This document shows positions 53,705 to 64,000 of a stretch of 64,000 bases of DNA, one piece after another. Within the stretch, counting starts at the first letter, position 1, and each line of letters begins with the position of its first letter. Below the pieces are notes generated by a model. The model saw only the letters and a list, made by a program, of their open reading frames with translations. It searched no databases and was not told the origin of the DNA. A program made the translations under genes and the position numbers. The DNA is from Diospyros lotus (taxonomy: Eukaryota > Streptophyta > Magnoliopsida > Ericales > Ebenaceae). The stretch covers positions 23,260,616-23,324,615 of the forward strand of contig NC_068338.1 in assembly GCF_014633365.1 (NCBI RefSeq), in the 5' to 3' direction.

Positions 53705-56700
53705 CACCCCATTTGTTGCATAAGATCCCGATCTCGTGTACCCCATTACCCTATGATTTATCTGTTTCGACACCGGGAGGGATGGTATTGTTGGGAAGTG
53801 AGATGGTCAGGGATTGCGAGATAAGGATTTATGACCAGGTATTTTTAGGAGATCTTATTGTTTTGGCGATTCAGGATTTTGATTTACTGTTGAGTATGGA
53901 TTGGCTCTCACGGCACTATGCTCGGGTTGATTGTCGTCGGAAGGTAATTTCATTTGAGCATCCGGGGAGACCAGTTGTTACATACCGGGGTGTGAAGCCA
54001 GTGGTGACTACGCCGATGATATCGGTTATGCACGCCGAGAGACTTATTCGACGTGAGTGTGAAGCCTACTTTGCGTTCGTGACCGTGATAGCTGGGGAGA
54101 AGAAGGAGTTGGCTGCCTATCCTGTGGTGCGAGACTTTCCAGATGTGTTCCCAGATGAGTTGCTGGGACTACCACGGCACCGGGAGATTGATTTTGCAGT
54201 CGATCTGTTGTCAGGTACGCAGCCTATTTCCAAGACTCCTTACCGTATGGCTGCTAATGAATTAAAAGAACTTAAGGTGCAGTTGCAAGATCTTTTGGAG
54301 AGGGGGTTTATTCGACCGAGCACATCGCCATGGGGGGCTCCAGTATTATTTGTGCGCAAGAAAGATGGGTCTATGCGACTATGTATAGACTACCGGCAGC
54401 TTAATCAGGTAACAATTAAGAATAAGTACCCCTTACCCCGTGTGGATGACTTACTGGATCAATTGCGTGGTGCATCAGTGTTTTCCAAGATAGACTTGCG
54501 GTCAGGTTATCATCAGGTGCGAGTCAGAGATGAGGATATTGCGAAGACCGCATTTCGTATACGTTACGGCCATTATGAGTTTGTGGTCATGCCATTTGGG
54601 CTGACCAATGCACCTGCGGTATTTATGGATCTGATGAATAGAGTATTCAAGGAATATTTGGACTCTTTTGTCATAGTTTTCATTGATGACATCCTAATTT
54701 ACTCACCGAGCCCTGAGATACACGAGGTACATCTGAGCATGGTTTTGCAGAAGCTCAGAGAGGAGCAGTTATATGCCAAGTTTTCGAAATGTGAGTTTTA
54801 GCAGACCCGAGTGATATTCTTGGGACATGTGGTCTCAGATGAGGGTATCTCAGTAGACCCAGAAAAGACTAAAGCCGTGATGGATTGGCCGAGACCGATG
54901 ACAGTGACGGAGATTCGGAGTTTTCTTGGCCTTGCCGGTTATTATCGACGATTCATAGAAGGCTTTGCACGGCTTGCATCACCCATGACGAAGTTGACGA
55001 GGAAAGGCGTCAGATTTATTTGGGACGAGTCTTGTGAGAGGTCTTTCCAGGAGTTGAAGCGGCGTTTGACTTCAGCACCAGTACTGACGATACCCAGGTG
55101 TGGTGAGTTATTTACTGTATATAGTGATGCCTCGTATACAGGGTTGGGATGTGTTTTGATGCAGGACGGCTGAGTGAATGCTTATGCATCCAAACAGTTG
55201 AAGAGGCACGAGGAGAATTACCCTACACATGATCTGGAGTTGGCGGCTGTCGTGTTTGCCTTGAAGATTTGGAGGCATTATCTTTATGGTGAGAAAGTCC
55301 AAATATATACAGATCACAAGAGTCTCAAGTATTTATTTTCTCAGAAGGAACTTAATATGAGACAACGCCGTTGGTTGGAGCTGCTTAAGGACTATGATTG
55401 CGAGATCCTCTATCACCCAGGTAAAGCCAATGTTGTAGCAGATGCACTGAGTCGTCGTGGAGCATCAGTTGCAGCTATGATGGTGCAGGAGTGGTTCTTA
55501 CTGGAGCAGATGAGTGATCTTACTATCTCAGTGGCATCAGATAATCCTACACTCTATTGTGCTGCCATGAGTATCCATTCAGATCTTGAGGATCAGATTC
55601 GCGATCGACAGCGACAGGATGTGGAGCTTGACGCGGTTATGGCTGATATGGAGAGATTTGGTCCATTGGGGTACAACCAGAGGGATGATGGTTTGCTATT
55701 GTTTCGTGGGCGGATTTGTGTGCCGAGTGACAGTGATATTAGGCAGAGGATCCTAGAGGAAGCTCATCGTTCTCCCTATACTATCCACCCTGGGGCGACG
55801 AAGATGTATCAGGGCTTACGACGCCAATATTGGTGGAGCGGCATGAAGAGGAGCGTAGCAGAGTTTGTATCCCGATGTTTAGTGTGCCAGCAAGTTAAAG
55901 CTGAGCACCAGAGGCCTGCGGGATTGTTACGACCTTTATCTGTGCCGGAATGGAAATGAGAGCGTATAGCTATGGATTTTGTCTCAGGATTGCCACGATC
56001 CAGCCGGGGGTACGACTCGATATGGGTAATTATTGATCGGTTGACTAAATCAGCGCACTTCTTACCTGTCAAGAAGACCTATCATATTCATCGACTGGCC
56101 AAGCTATACATTGATGAGGTGGTGAGACTGCACGGAGTCCCAGCTAGCATTGTGTCAGACAGGGATCCTCGATTTACCTCACGATTTTGGGAGGCGTTGT
56201 AGAGTGCTATGGGGACCCAGTTGACTTTCAGTACAGCTTTCCATCCTCAGACTGACGGGCAGTCGGAGCGGACCATACGGACTTTGGAAGATATGCTCCG
56301 CGCCTGTGTATTGAATTTCTATGGGAGCTGGGATGACCATTTGTCGCTAGTGGAGTTTGCCTACAATAATAGCTTCCAGGCCAGTATTGGGATGGCACCA
56401 TTTGAGGCATTGTACGGGCGACCTTGTAGATCACCACTTTGTTGGACCGAGATTGGGGAGCGAGCATTGCTTGGACCGGAGTTGATAGAGCAGACATCAG
56501 AGAAGATCCAGTTGATTCAGGCTAGGATGAAGGCAGCTCAGGACCGTCAGAAGAGTTATGCTGACAGACGACGCCGGGATTTGGAGTTTGAGGTGGGTGA
56601 TCATGTTTTTCTTCGGGTTATGCCGATGAGGGGTGTTCGACGCTTTGGAGTATCTGGCAAGTTGAGTCCTCGCTATGTGGGACCGTTTGAGATATTTGAG

Positions 56701-57012
56701 CGAGTCGGACCGTTGGCTTATCGATTAGCTTTACCCCCTCAGTTAGCCCACGTACATGATGTCTTTCATGTTTCTATGCTTCGTAAGTATGTGGCAGATC
56801 CCGGGCATGTTATTGATTATCATCCTCTCGTGGTGCAAGAGGATGCGTCATATACCGAGTTGCCTGCTAGCATTGTGGATCGGAAAGAAAAAGTGCTCCG
56901 TAACCGTACGATTCCCTATGTAAAGGTCCAGTGGCAGCGACATACCCCTGAGGAGGCTACTTGGGAGCTAGAGGAGGAGATGAGGCGACTTCATCCTCAG
57001 TTGTTTGCCTAG
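53593..57012 (+). pseudogene. Gypsy pol: PR-RT-RH-INT-chromodomain, four stops
   Basis: One reading frame holds the whole polyprotein, interrupted by stops at 54799-54801, 55171-55173, 55957-55959 and 56200-56202; there is no frameshift. The protease has [11 protein letters not shown]. Reverse transcriptase has [16 protein letters not shown] and the FIDDILIYS box (about 54680). RNase H has TVYSDAS and YTDHKSL. Integrase has its HHCC zinc region (about 55765-55900), a first Asp in AMDFVSGLP, a second in VSDRDPRF and a Glu in GQSERTIRTLE. The C-terminus (VQWQRHTPEEATWELEEEM) is the tail of a chromodomain. The order with integrase after RNase H defines gypsy; the chromodomain points to the Tekay/Del clade. 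All four stops are single transitions away from sense codons. The copy cannot make a full protein. Confidence 0.93.
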
Positions 57013-57045
57013 CCAGGTACGAATTTCGAGGACGAAATTCTTTTT

Positions 57046-57059
57046 AGGGGGGGAGGATT
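57046..57059 (+). other. Polypurine tract of the gypsy element
   Basis: AGGGGGGGAGGATT lies directly before the 3' LTR, where plus-strand DNA synthesis is primed. Confidence 0.85.
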
Positions 57060-59313
57060 TGTAACGCCCGTATATGGTAATTAAATTAATTTTGGGGTAA
57101 TTGGATTTAAAAGAATTATTAAAATAAGTTGTTGGGATTAAATAAAAATTTAATTATATGATTTTATGGAAATAAGAAATTAAGATAATTAATTTTGTTA
57201 TTTGGGAATTTCTGGAAAGAGAAAAAAATTAAAATAAATTAAGTTGTGTGATTTTTAGAAGTTTTGGGCATAACTGTAATTAAATTAGGGGGCGTTTGTG
57301 TATTTAATGGAAGTTGTGGGGTGCTGGCGTGAATCGTGGAAGAGGGAAAAAGTCACCTTAAATATAAGTTAAAACCTATATAGGTTGAATGAGCATGCGG
57401 GCGCGAGCGGGCGCGCGCGAGGCAGGCATAGGCGAGGTCGAGGGATCGAAACGCGGGGGGGACAGCTGTGCACGAGGGCTGATTTTTAATCAGCCAAGCA
57501 CCCCAAAACGACGTCGTTTCGGGGTGAAGGCGGTGGCCGCCCCAGCGCTGCCACGTGGCCGCGCGCTGGCCACTTCTTTTGGCCGATTTTGGCCGCGATT
57601 TAAAGCCCGATTTCGGGCACTTCTTTTGCTCAAACAGTGAGCAAATTTTGGCAGAAAATTCAGCAGCGTGCGCGACATAAATCTGAGAATTTTGGGGCTT
57701 CAAAAATCTAATTAAACTCTGTTTAATCCCTGATTTAATTATCCAGGTATGTACCTCAACTAGTAATTAATATTCTCTGTGGTTGAAATTTCATTTGGGG
57801 CTCAATTTTATTAGTTTTGTCTATAAATGGAATATTGCAGTTGGTATAACGTTGACCGTGTTTTGTCAAATTGAGCCTAAGATTATCTCCGGAAAGGCAA
57901 GTTCTATATACCCTCATTGTCGATTCTTTCGATGTCAATTTATTTGGCCTCACTTCGTTAGATTTGGCTGTTAATAAATTATGGAATTTAAACGGTGTGT
58001 TTAAAAATTTAATTTATTAACCTGATTTCGAGGGTATTAATCGTTGGTTGCCTACGGGGGTTTGTATCACCCTCAATCCTATGGGAATGATGTTGTACTC
58101 ACCCGGGACTAGGTTCTTAACTGTCGGGTATTATTATGGATTTTCGGTTATTTATTGGCTAGAGCGGTTGGGCAGTGGGGGCAAGGGTTAGCCGTTCGGT
58201 GACGGTGAAACTGTTGTATGGTCTATTTTAGGCCGTCAGATGGTCTCTCCTGGTCACTAACCGCTGATCGGTGTCAGGCACTGCTAACCTACTCTACCGT
58301 TATGTGATTATAGCATGCTTGATTATTTCATTTTTGTTGCATGGTTTGGTATGCACATGGGTTCGGGCTGCATGATGGGATCATCATGATTTGGTTATGC
58401 TTGATCACGGACATTCTAGATTGGTCAGGTTGCATCCAGCACGGGCATATGCATCGCGTGTGATTTACTACGTGGGCGGAGCATGGCTTGATGCCTGGAT
58501 GTATGGGCGCCTTGTATCACGTTGGTGCTCATTACGCCTTGCATTTTATATGCATTACATGGTTACTGGTAGTTATTAGTTCTCGGACAGGAGTACCGTT
58601 CCGAGGGAGCCTTTGGCTCGGCTGTCGGGAGTACCGGCAGGGATACGGGTGACGGGAGTACCGACCCGGGACAGTGCGCACAGGTTTGTGGTGATTTATG
58701 TTGCCTTTCAGGGCAGCGACAGGTTGGTATGGGACTTGGGTGCCAGGTGTTCTATGTGGGCCCCAAGGACCGGTATATGTTTTATTATGCGGCACTGTTG
58801 CGTTGTTGCGTCACATGACTTGTGTGTACATGTGGGTTTATATTTGGGGTGATCTTCTCTTCTGTTTCGTTTACAGCCTTCCTTATTATATAAACTTGCT
58901 GAGTCTTGCGACTCACCTTGCTTTCCATCATTCCAGGTAAGGGTAAGGCTAAAGTCGAGGGCGAGGACCGTGCCACCTAGCAGCCAGCCGTGTCGGTAGG
59001 GTGTACAGTTAGCTGCTCCCGTTTTCTCTGATGTTTTGTTAAGAGTTCTGACTCTCATTTTTGACTGTGCCCGGTTGTTCCTTGTATCTTTTATCGTTGG
59101 CACAGGTGTCTGTATATTTTTATATACTCCTTGACTGCTGTTCCAGCAGGGTACTTGTAGGCGTGCATGTATATTATTTTGCTTTCGCTGTTGTATTTTT
59201 CGTATGTATGCATGCCAGGGTATTTTTGTCTTGTATTTGTTTCTCTTCTCTCATGTAGGCGCTCTCGTTCGGATAGACCGGGCGGTTGGGATATCCGGGC
59301 GGGGTTGCCTACA
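57060..59313 (+). repeat. 3' LTR of the gypsy element
   Basis: 2,254 bp, nearly identical to the 5' LTR. It ends CCTACA and is followed by the AAGCC target duplication. Confidence 0.95.
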
Positions 59314-59335
59314 AAGCCTCTCCCACTTCCATCCA

Positions 59336-59605
59336 CCAAAAGCACAATTACAGATTCTAAGAAACAAGGAAAGATCTGTGTCGGGTAAACAATTGATTGA
59401 GTGGAGGGAATTGACAAAGTCAGAGGCACTTGTTCCTAAAGTTAATTCGCAAACAAAATTGTTGTACAGGTCTTATGTGTCATCATTGCATTTGTTAATA
59501 TTTGGGTACCTGATGAAAGAAGCAACTTCAGTTTTAGTCGAAGAGGTTGGTGGGTTATGGAATGGTAAAAGGAACGACAATCGTGCGGCTTCACCAATAT
59601 GCTAG
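59336..59605 (+). pseudogene. F-box C-terminal fragment in inverted orientation
   Basis: The plus strand encodes KQLIEWRELTKSEALVPKV and SSLHLLIFGYLMKEATSVLV, the same C-terminal part found on the minus strand at 50285-50609 and 28369-28800. It stands head to head with its neighbours, so this piece is an inverted duplicate or an inverted segment. It ends in a stop at 59603-59605. Confidence 0.65.
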
Positions 59606-59629
59606 AAATTAATTGTACGAATTCATTTC

Positions 59630-60024
59630 TAGAAGGGATGAAAAATACGAAACTTTCAATCTTAGTATTGAACCTGGCTATCTTCCAGTTTAGCAGGGTC
59701 AACCATGGTATTTTAGGATCCTCCCCGTGGAGATGTTGGCATTCAACCTGACTCTCTTCCATTTGAGCAGGGGTAACCATGACAGATCCCAATTCTCGTC
59801 AAAAAGAATCCAGAGAAATAAGATCTTCAAGTGCAGCCAGGAACTGAATTCTCCTCTTCTTTTCCAAGTAGGGGATATCGTGGGGCACTGTGGCAGGAAC
59901 GTTCTTGACATAGTACAAGGGCAGCAAAATGCTTGGAGACCATGTAGAATCTGAACAGCAATTTGGCGTCAAATACCTCATTGAATATAGAGGCAATAAC
60001 TTCGTGTAAATGATCAGAACTCAT
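59630..60024 (-). pseudogene. F-box copy 2, N-terminal part
   Basis: From 60024 down: an F-box-like stretch with VIASIFNEVFDAKLLFRFYM and SKHFAALV, then (in other frames) IPYLEKKRRIQFLAALEDL, LSWLPLLKWKRVRLN and IARFNTKIESFVFF. It aligns with the N-terminal two thirds of the copy at 28.4-29.4 kb. Several frameshifts make it a pseudogene. Confidence 0.65.
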
Positions 60025-60791
60025 TTGGTGATGAATTCACGATTCCATCCATTACTTGCGCTATGCTCTCCAAAAGTTCCTTTTCACTTCAGCTTGCTAA
60101 GTCCACCAGAAAGACAAGTACTTCAGGAAACAAAGGAAGAATAACAGAGAAGAATAACATACAGTGCTATACAGAAAGCCAGAAGATATTGAAGTCTACT
60201 TAGATTATCCCTTTGAGAAACCAGAAATTAGGTTCGATCCTATAATTAGTCCATGCAGTTCTAGCTTTCAAGAAGAGATGGCATGATGTTTGTTAGGAGA
60301 AACCTTTATCTCAATCCAGGAAATCAAGAATTTGTCAGAAAAGAATAACAAGAAAAGGTACTAAAATGTAAAAGAATGTCAATATATTTCAACGAACCAA
60401 ACACATGGTACTGGATAATAGCGCGAAATAAGTCTGAGCAAACAAAAACTATGAATATGAGAAATAACTATATGAACAAGATATAACTTGGGCTGGAAGT
60501 GTGTACACATATTGATGTGTGATTCTAAAACAAAAAAATAAATAAATTACTAAGTACTGATTTGGAAACAGGCATGTTGAAACTCAAGTAAGCATCTAAC
60601 TGACTCAATTTTGAGAAACTAACTGAATAGATAATTAGCAGAATTTTGGATGTGTTAATGCGCTTAATGAGAGGATTCCAATGTTATAAAAATTATTGAT
60701 TTTGGTTAAGATTTGTGAGAGTTAGATTAACGGCATAATAAAGAGTAATTAAGATTAATTCTGCAAGGTTAGTGAAGTCCAGCTGTAAGAA
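60025..60791. repeat. Upstream flank of F-box copy 2 (duplicated)
   Basis: 60061-60480 matches 29404-29860 (see shared words CTTCAGCTTGCTAAGTCCAC and GTTCTAGCTTTCAAGA). The rest is AT-rich without a gene. Confidence 0.6.
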
Positions 60792-60796
60792 GAATG

Positions 60797-61879
60797 TGTT
60801 GTTGCAAATCTGAATTTGACTAGGAAAATGTGCACATTAACAATAAAACGGAAACGCAATTGTATAATGAAAACAGATTTGGAAAAGGAACATAGAACTG
60901 GATTGAAGTGAGATATGCCAAAACAAATATCCTTAAGACAAATTTTGCTCCCTCAATTGTGCTAAAGGATCAATGGACGTCTGTCTTCCAAGATATAATG
61001 CTTTTTCCAAAAATTAGTATAGCACAATACTAACCTTGTCGGGCAAAACCAAACTTGATTGTACTCTTCTTGACTGAAGGAAAGAGATTAGAAACTCTTG
61101 CCCTTAGACGTAATAGAGGATTAATGAAATAAGAAAGTATATTGGAGAAGGAATGCATGGAGTCAATAAACTCAAATTGATTTTGGATGATTGAAATGGA
61201 ATTAGAGGGGTCCTATTTATAGTTTCTAAGTGTCCAATCGTGAAAGGTCATGTTGTTTGATCCGGATCCATTTGGATCTTCAGATTGCATCCTTTTAAAT
61301 TTGGGCGACCTAGCGGTTCAAATTGCACCCTCTCGTGAAAGTCTGCATCATTTACCATGTACCTTTCACATCCAAACAAACATGTCCACTTACCCACACC
61401 TCGTATGAACTGTTGCATCCACTCGGCACCCCACTGCACAAAGGCATTCCACATATGCACCTCGAAATGCCTCTGCCACATCATTGTCACGTCAGTCTAC
61501 TTGCCACGTCATTGAGCCACTCGACCATGCATTTCTGGAAAATTTTCTCCAAAAACCAAACTGGGAGTTGACTCCCTGCATCCATAGTCGACTCCCAGTC
61601 ATCCATAGTCAACTCCCAATATACCAGAGTCGACTATTGCAAAGCCATAGTCGACCTAGTCAAGAGCGTATTATGCAAAGTCAATCTAACCAAGAGTCTC
61701 TCTTGGACAGTTGACTCCCACTCATATGACAGTTGACTCCAACTTCCTGGAAGTCAACTTTAATGACTAGAGCACATCATAAGGCGTTTTCAATGTGGGA
61801 TTCTTTTCCCACATTAAAGGACACTTTACACCTTGGAGACTCTTCCAATTCACATGTTTAAGACCCCTTAATTCCAACA
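60797..61879 (-). mobile_element. Solo LTR, 1.08 kb
   Basis: The plus-strand edges are TGTTGTTGCAAATC and AATTCCAACA. The 5 bp target duplication GAATG is exact (60792-60796 and 61880-61884). A TATA box, CTATAAATAGG on the minus strand (61218-61208), shows minus orientation. Upstream of it in that sense, at 61567-61750, is a run of AGTCGAC/AGTCAAC/GTTGACT motifs. There is no internal region, so the element was reduced to one LTR by recombination between its two LTRs. Confidence 0.8.
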
Positions 61880-61884
61880 GAATG

Positions 61885-63329
61885 GAGGGACATGGAGAAG
61901 ATGTAGAAGCTTCTAGAAGGGGGAGTCACTCACCTCCTTATGATAAAACAGGTGTTGAGGTGGACGAATGAGAAAAACATGGGCAGAGAAGGATAGGCGG
62001 CAACCAAGGATGATGCAATATGCCCAACTTCTTCCCTTGGCTTATAAGAGGCACTGCTGCAGTTGTTCATACCTGCACATCTACTCATTTGTCATCTCGT
62101 TACGCAGCTTTCCTCAAAATCAAGGAAAAATTATGGAAATGGTAGATAGCACAGTTCCTTTTGTGCTATCAGACCATCAGTTTTGAGCGATGTAATAAAG
62201 CTAAATTCAAGGCAGAAACTGACACAGAAGTAAGCATATTCCATTGTGACCTGTGCATCACAGATCAAAAAGAAAAAAAGAACTCTCTAGTCTCTACAAG
62301 ATATTTTTAGGCCCCACAAATTTTAACATTCCAAGACTCCTTATTGCCAGGATTTTCAAGCACAGGGATTTGGAAAGGCACAAAAAAACCTAAAATGAAA
62401 TATTACAAGCTAATCTAGGAAGACTTTGGAACATTAATGCTTCAAAACATAAAAGCCTAAGTGATTTGAAAAGTGAGAGTTGGAAACTTTTCAAAACATA
62501 ATATCCAGAAACGATTGATTTTTCTTAAGCTAAGAAAATAAGAATTTAATCAAAAGGAGAGAAATCTTGCACACATGAACTATATACTATGTATCTATGG
62601 GGAAGCATGAATCACCGAGAAAATATAGAAAAAAGGATAAAGAAAAAGGGAAAGGCAAATTTTCAATCAAACTTACGTAAAGCTAATAAAACTAGTAAAA
62701 ATGGGGTTAATAGTGGAATGGGATCAGATGTAAAATATTTTCTTGTTTGAGAGTACAGAATGGAAAATAATGGGAAACGTTTATCATTGTTTAGGAGTGC
62801 AATGGGAAATGGATGGAATTGAAGGATATTAAAACAACAAATGACCATTAATACCCATTTAATGAAGAGATAGTGTTATAAAGCTAAGGAAAATCTAAAC
62901 TTTTAAAAAACTATAAAGGTTAGATAGATTGTTATAAAGTCAAGAGCTTCTTTAAAAGAAGCTGGTTAAGCCAGTGGTTTTTTAAAGGAATGCTGGTTGA
63001 ACCAGGGATGCTTTCAATAAAAGTACTTAAAAAAACGCTGGTTCAACCAGCGGTTGTTATTTGGAAACGAACTTTGTTATTTGGTTTGGATTTTAGTTCA
63101 GTATTTTTTTCTTTTTTACAAATAGCAATAGGTTGGGGGTTGGTTGGGGGGGAACACACAAAGTATTCCCCTGCCCCCCATCCCAGCTCTGACAAAAATA
63201 ATGAACTTCTTGTAAAAAAGGAGAAGAATTCCTAACTTTTAGCAAAAATGTAATCTTAGTGTACAACCAAGAAAAAGAAAAACAGTGAGAAAGTTTCCAC
63301 CCTTTTCCTTTTCATGTCCACTGCATATT
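61885..63329. repeat. Duplicated host segment, copy 2, right part
   Basis: 62560-62660 and 63160-63329 match 45165-45260 and 45540-45740. The match ends at 63329, where another LTR-type sequence (TGTCATGACCC) begins. No gene is supported in 61885-62560. Confidence 0.55.
62946..63052. repeat. Cluster of GCTGGTT-AACCAG palindromes
   Basis: GCTTCTTTAAAAGAAGC (62946-62962) is a near palindrome. It is followed by GCTGGTTAAGCCAG (62961-62974), TGCTGGTTGAACCAGG (62991-63006) and the perfect palindrome CGCTGGTTCAACCAGCG (63036-63052). The paralogous segment at 45 kb lacks this cluster in the compared part. Confidence 0.75.
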
Positions 63330-63387
63330 TGTCATGACCCTGGGGGGTAATCTTGTAATTACCTATCTCTTGTAGACTGTTGGGGGG

Positions 63388-63771
63388 TTAGAGGCCTGTC
63401 TTGGTGTATATTATGGGGGCAACCAGAATTGGGGCAGGGAAGAGCATACTTAGCACGCTGTCGATCCTCCATCCCTGCAACTCCACCATTTCTTGACACC
63501 AGTTCATCGCTTCTTGTTGCTTCTCCAACGCTTCTTGGTGCTTCTCCATGGCCGCTTGCATGGCTTCTTTCCACTCTGCCAAGTCCTCCGGTGTTTGGTG
63601 TATGCCCTCTTGGGTGTGGGTCATCCCAAACTCCATGGACTCCAGCCTGATCTCTAGCTGCTTCAAGCGCGTTCCCTTGGCCATGGCACCTTGAGACACA
63701 CTGAATTCCTCAATTGTGCGTTCTGTCCTTACCACACTGAAGTGACCCGCTTTGTCCAATGCTTTTTCCAC
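63388..63771 (-). pseudogene. Gag-like N-terminal fragment, coiled coil
   Basis: 127 residues. The middle (about 45-100) is a Glu/Gln/Ala/Met-rich heptad-like stretch, with repeated EALEKQQEAM, of the kind seen at the start of some gypsy gag proteins. It begins 43 bp inside the primer-binding site, the right place for gag. The frame ends at 63388 without a gag core or zinc knuckle, so it is truncated. The gypsy assignment is tentative. Confidence 0.5.
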
Positions 63772-63813
63772 CGTGGCACGGTTACCGCAAGTCTTCCCAC
63801 TGCCAGATCATTT

Positions 63814-63826
63814 GGCTCTGATACCA
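63814..63826 (-). other. Primer-binding site of the right-edge element
   Basis: The minus strand reads TGGTATCAGAGCC, complementary to initiator tRNA-Met, four bases inside the LTR edge at 63831. Confidence 0.8.
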
Positions 63827-64000
63827 CAATTGTCAAGCCCTTGAATTAGGACTAGCAATGTCATTAATGCCGATTGTAAGAATGAGAGAAGAGTGAGGTG
63901 GGGGGGGAGAGAATCAGAGGATTATTCATTCATTCAATTGGTGAATCCCTTGTGTGCCGTGCCGTAGGTCTCTGTTAAAAGGACCTCTAGCCATACAACA

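Larger units (their letters stand above)
50610..59313 (+). mobile_element. Ty3/gypsy chromovirus (Tekay/Del-like), 8.7 kb
   Basis: A full-length insertion of 8,704 bp. LTRs 50610-52862 and 57060-59313 start TGTAAC and end CCTACA. The target duplication AAGCC is exact (50605-50609 and 59314-59318). A tRNA-Met primer-binding site, gag, and one pol frame (protease, reverse transcriptase, RNase H, integrase, chromodomain-like end) follow in gypsy order, then a polypurine tract. The LTRs differ at about 26 of 2,254 positions by my count (roughly 99% identical), mostly transitions, so the insertion is young. Even so, gag lacks its C-terminal part and pol has four stops. It inserted into F-box copy 2. 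Confidence 0.97.
63330..64000 (-). mobile_element. 5' end of an LTR retrotransposon, cut by window edge
   Basis: An LTR starts at 63831 (TGTCAAGCCC) and runs past the window edge. On its inner side a tRNA-Met primer-binding site, TGGTATCAGAGCC on the minus strand, lies at 63826-63814. A gag-like frame follows on the minus strand. The left boundary is set at 63330, where the duplicated host DNA stops; TGTCATGACCC there may be another LTR edge. The element looks internally deleted, because almost nothing follows gag. Confidence 0.65.

Overview
This is a 64 kb stretch of plant nuclear DNA, most likely from a eudicot. Evidence for this includes plant-only families with spliced genes (a phytocystatin, a DIR1-type lipid-transfer protein, a 13-exon GH1 beta-glucosidase, F-box and FAR1-type sequences), AT-rich intergenic DNA with many (TA)n and (GA)n runs, and nested LTR retrotransposons primed by initiator tRNA-Met. 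There are no operons, CRISPR arrays, rRNA genes or recognisable tRNA genes.

Layout. 0-6 kb: a zinc-finger (GRF-type) remnant, several local tandem repeats, a Tourist-like MITE and a decayed FAR1/MULE-type gene. 6.4-7.5 kb: an intact two-exon phytocystatin with a triplicated ~126 bp repeat just downstream. 8-14 kb: no gene I can support, but a tRNA-derived SINE with a clean target duplication. 14.3-15.0 kb (minus): a two-exon secreted 8-cysteine lipid-transfer protein whose last exon is only 23 nt. 15.7-22.2 kb (minus): a complete beta-glucosidase, 515 codons over 13 exons, with a 2.6 kb third intron carrying a MITE and a G-rich insert. 22-28 kb: intergenic DNA with two GC-rich low-complexity blocks.

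The right half (28-64 kb) is a repeat-rich region built on a duplicated F-box segment. Copy 1 (28.4-29.9 kb plus 44.9-46 kb) is spread apart by a small non-autonomous LTR element (with an RTE-like LINE tail nested in it), a hAT-like element, LTR-like DNA, and a decayed Sirevirus-like copia element (36.2-44.7 kb, minus). Copy 2 (50.3-63.3 kb) is interrupted by an 8.7 kb Ty3/gypsy chromovirus (50.6-59.3 kb) and by a 1.08 kb solo LTR (60.8-61.9 kb). The start of one more LTR retrotransposon runs off the right edge.

Only three protein genes look intact: the cystatin, the lipid-transfer protein and the beta-glucosidase. They could all belong to defence physiology, but nothing shows that they work together. 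I found no new biological system. The most informative signals are the nested insertion history, the GTCGAC-type motif arrays shared by different LTRs, and a possible new SINE family. All alignments and counts were made by eye.
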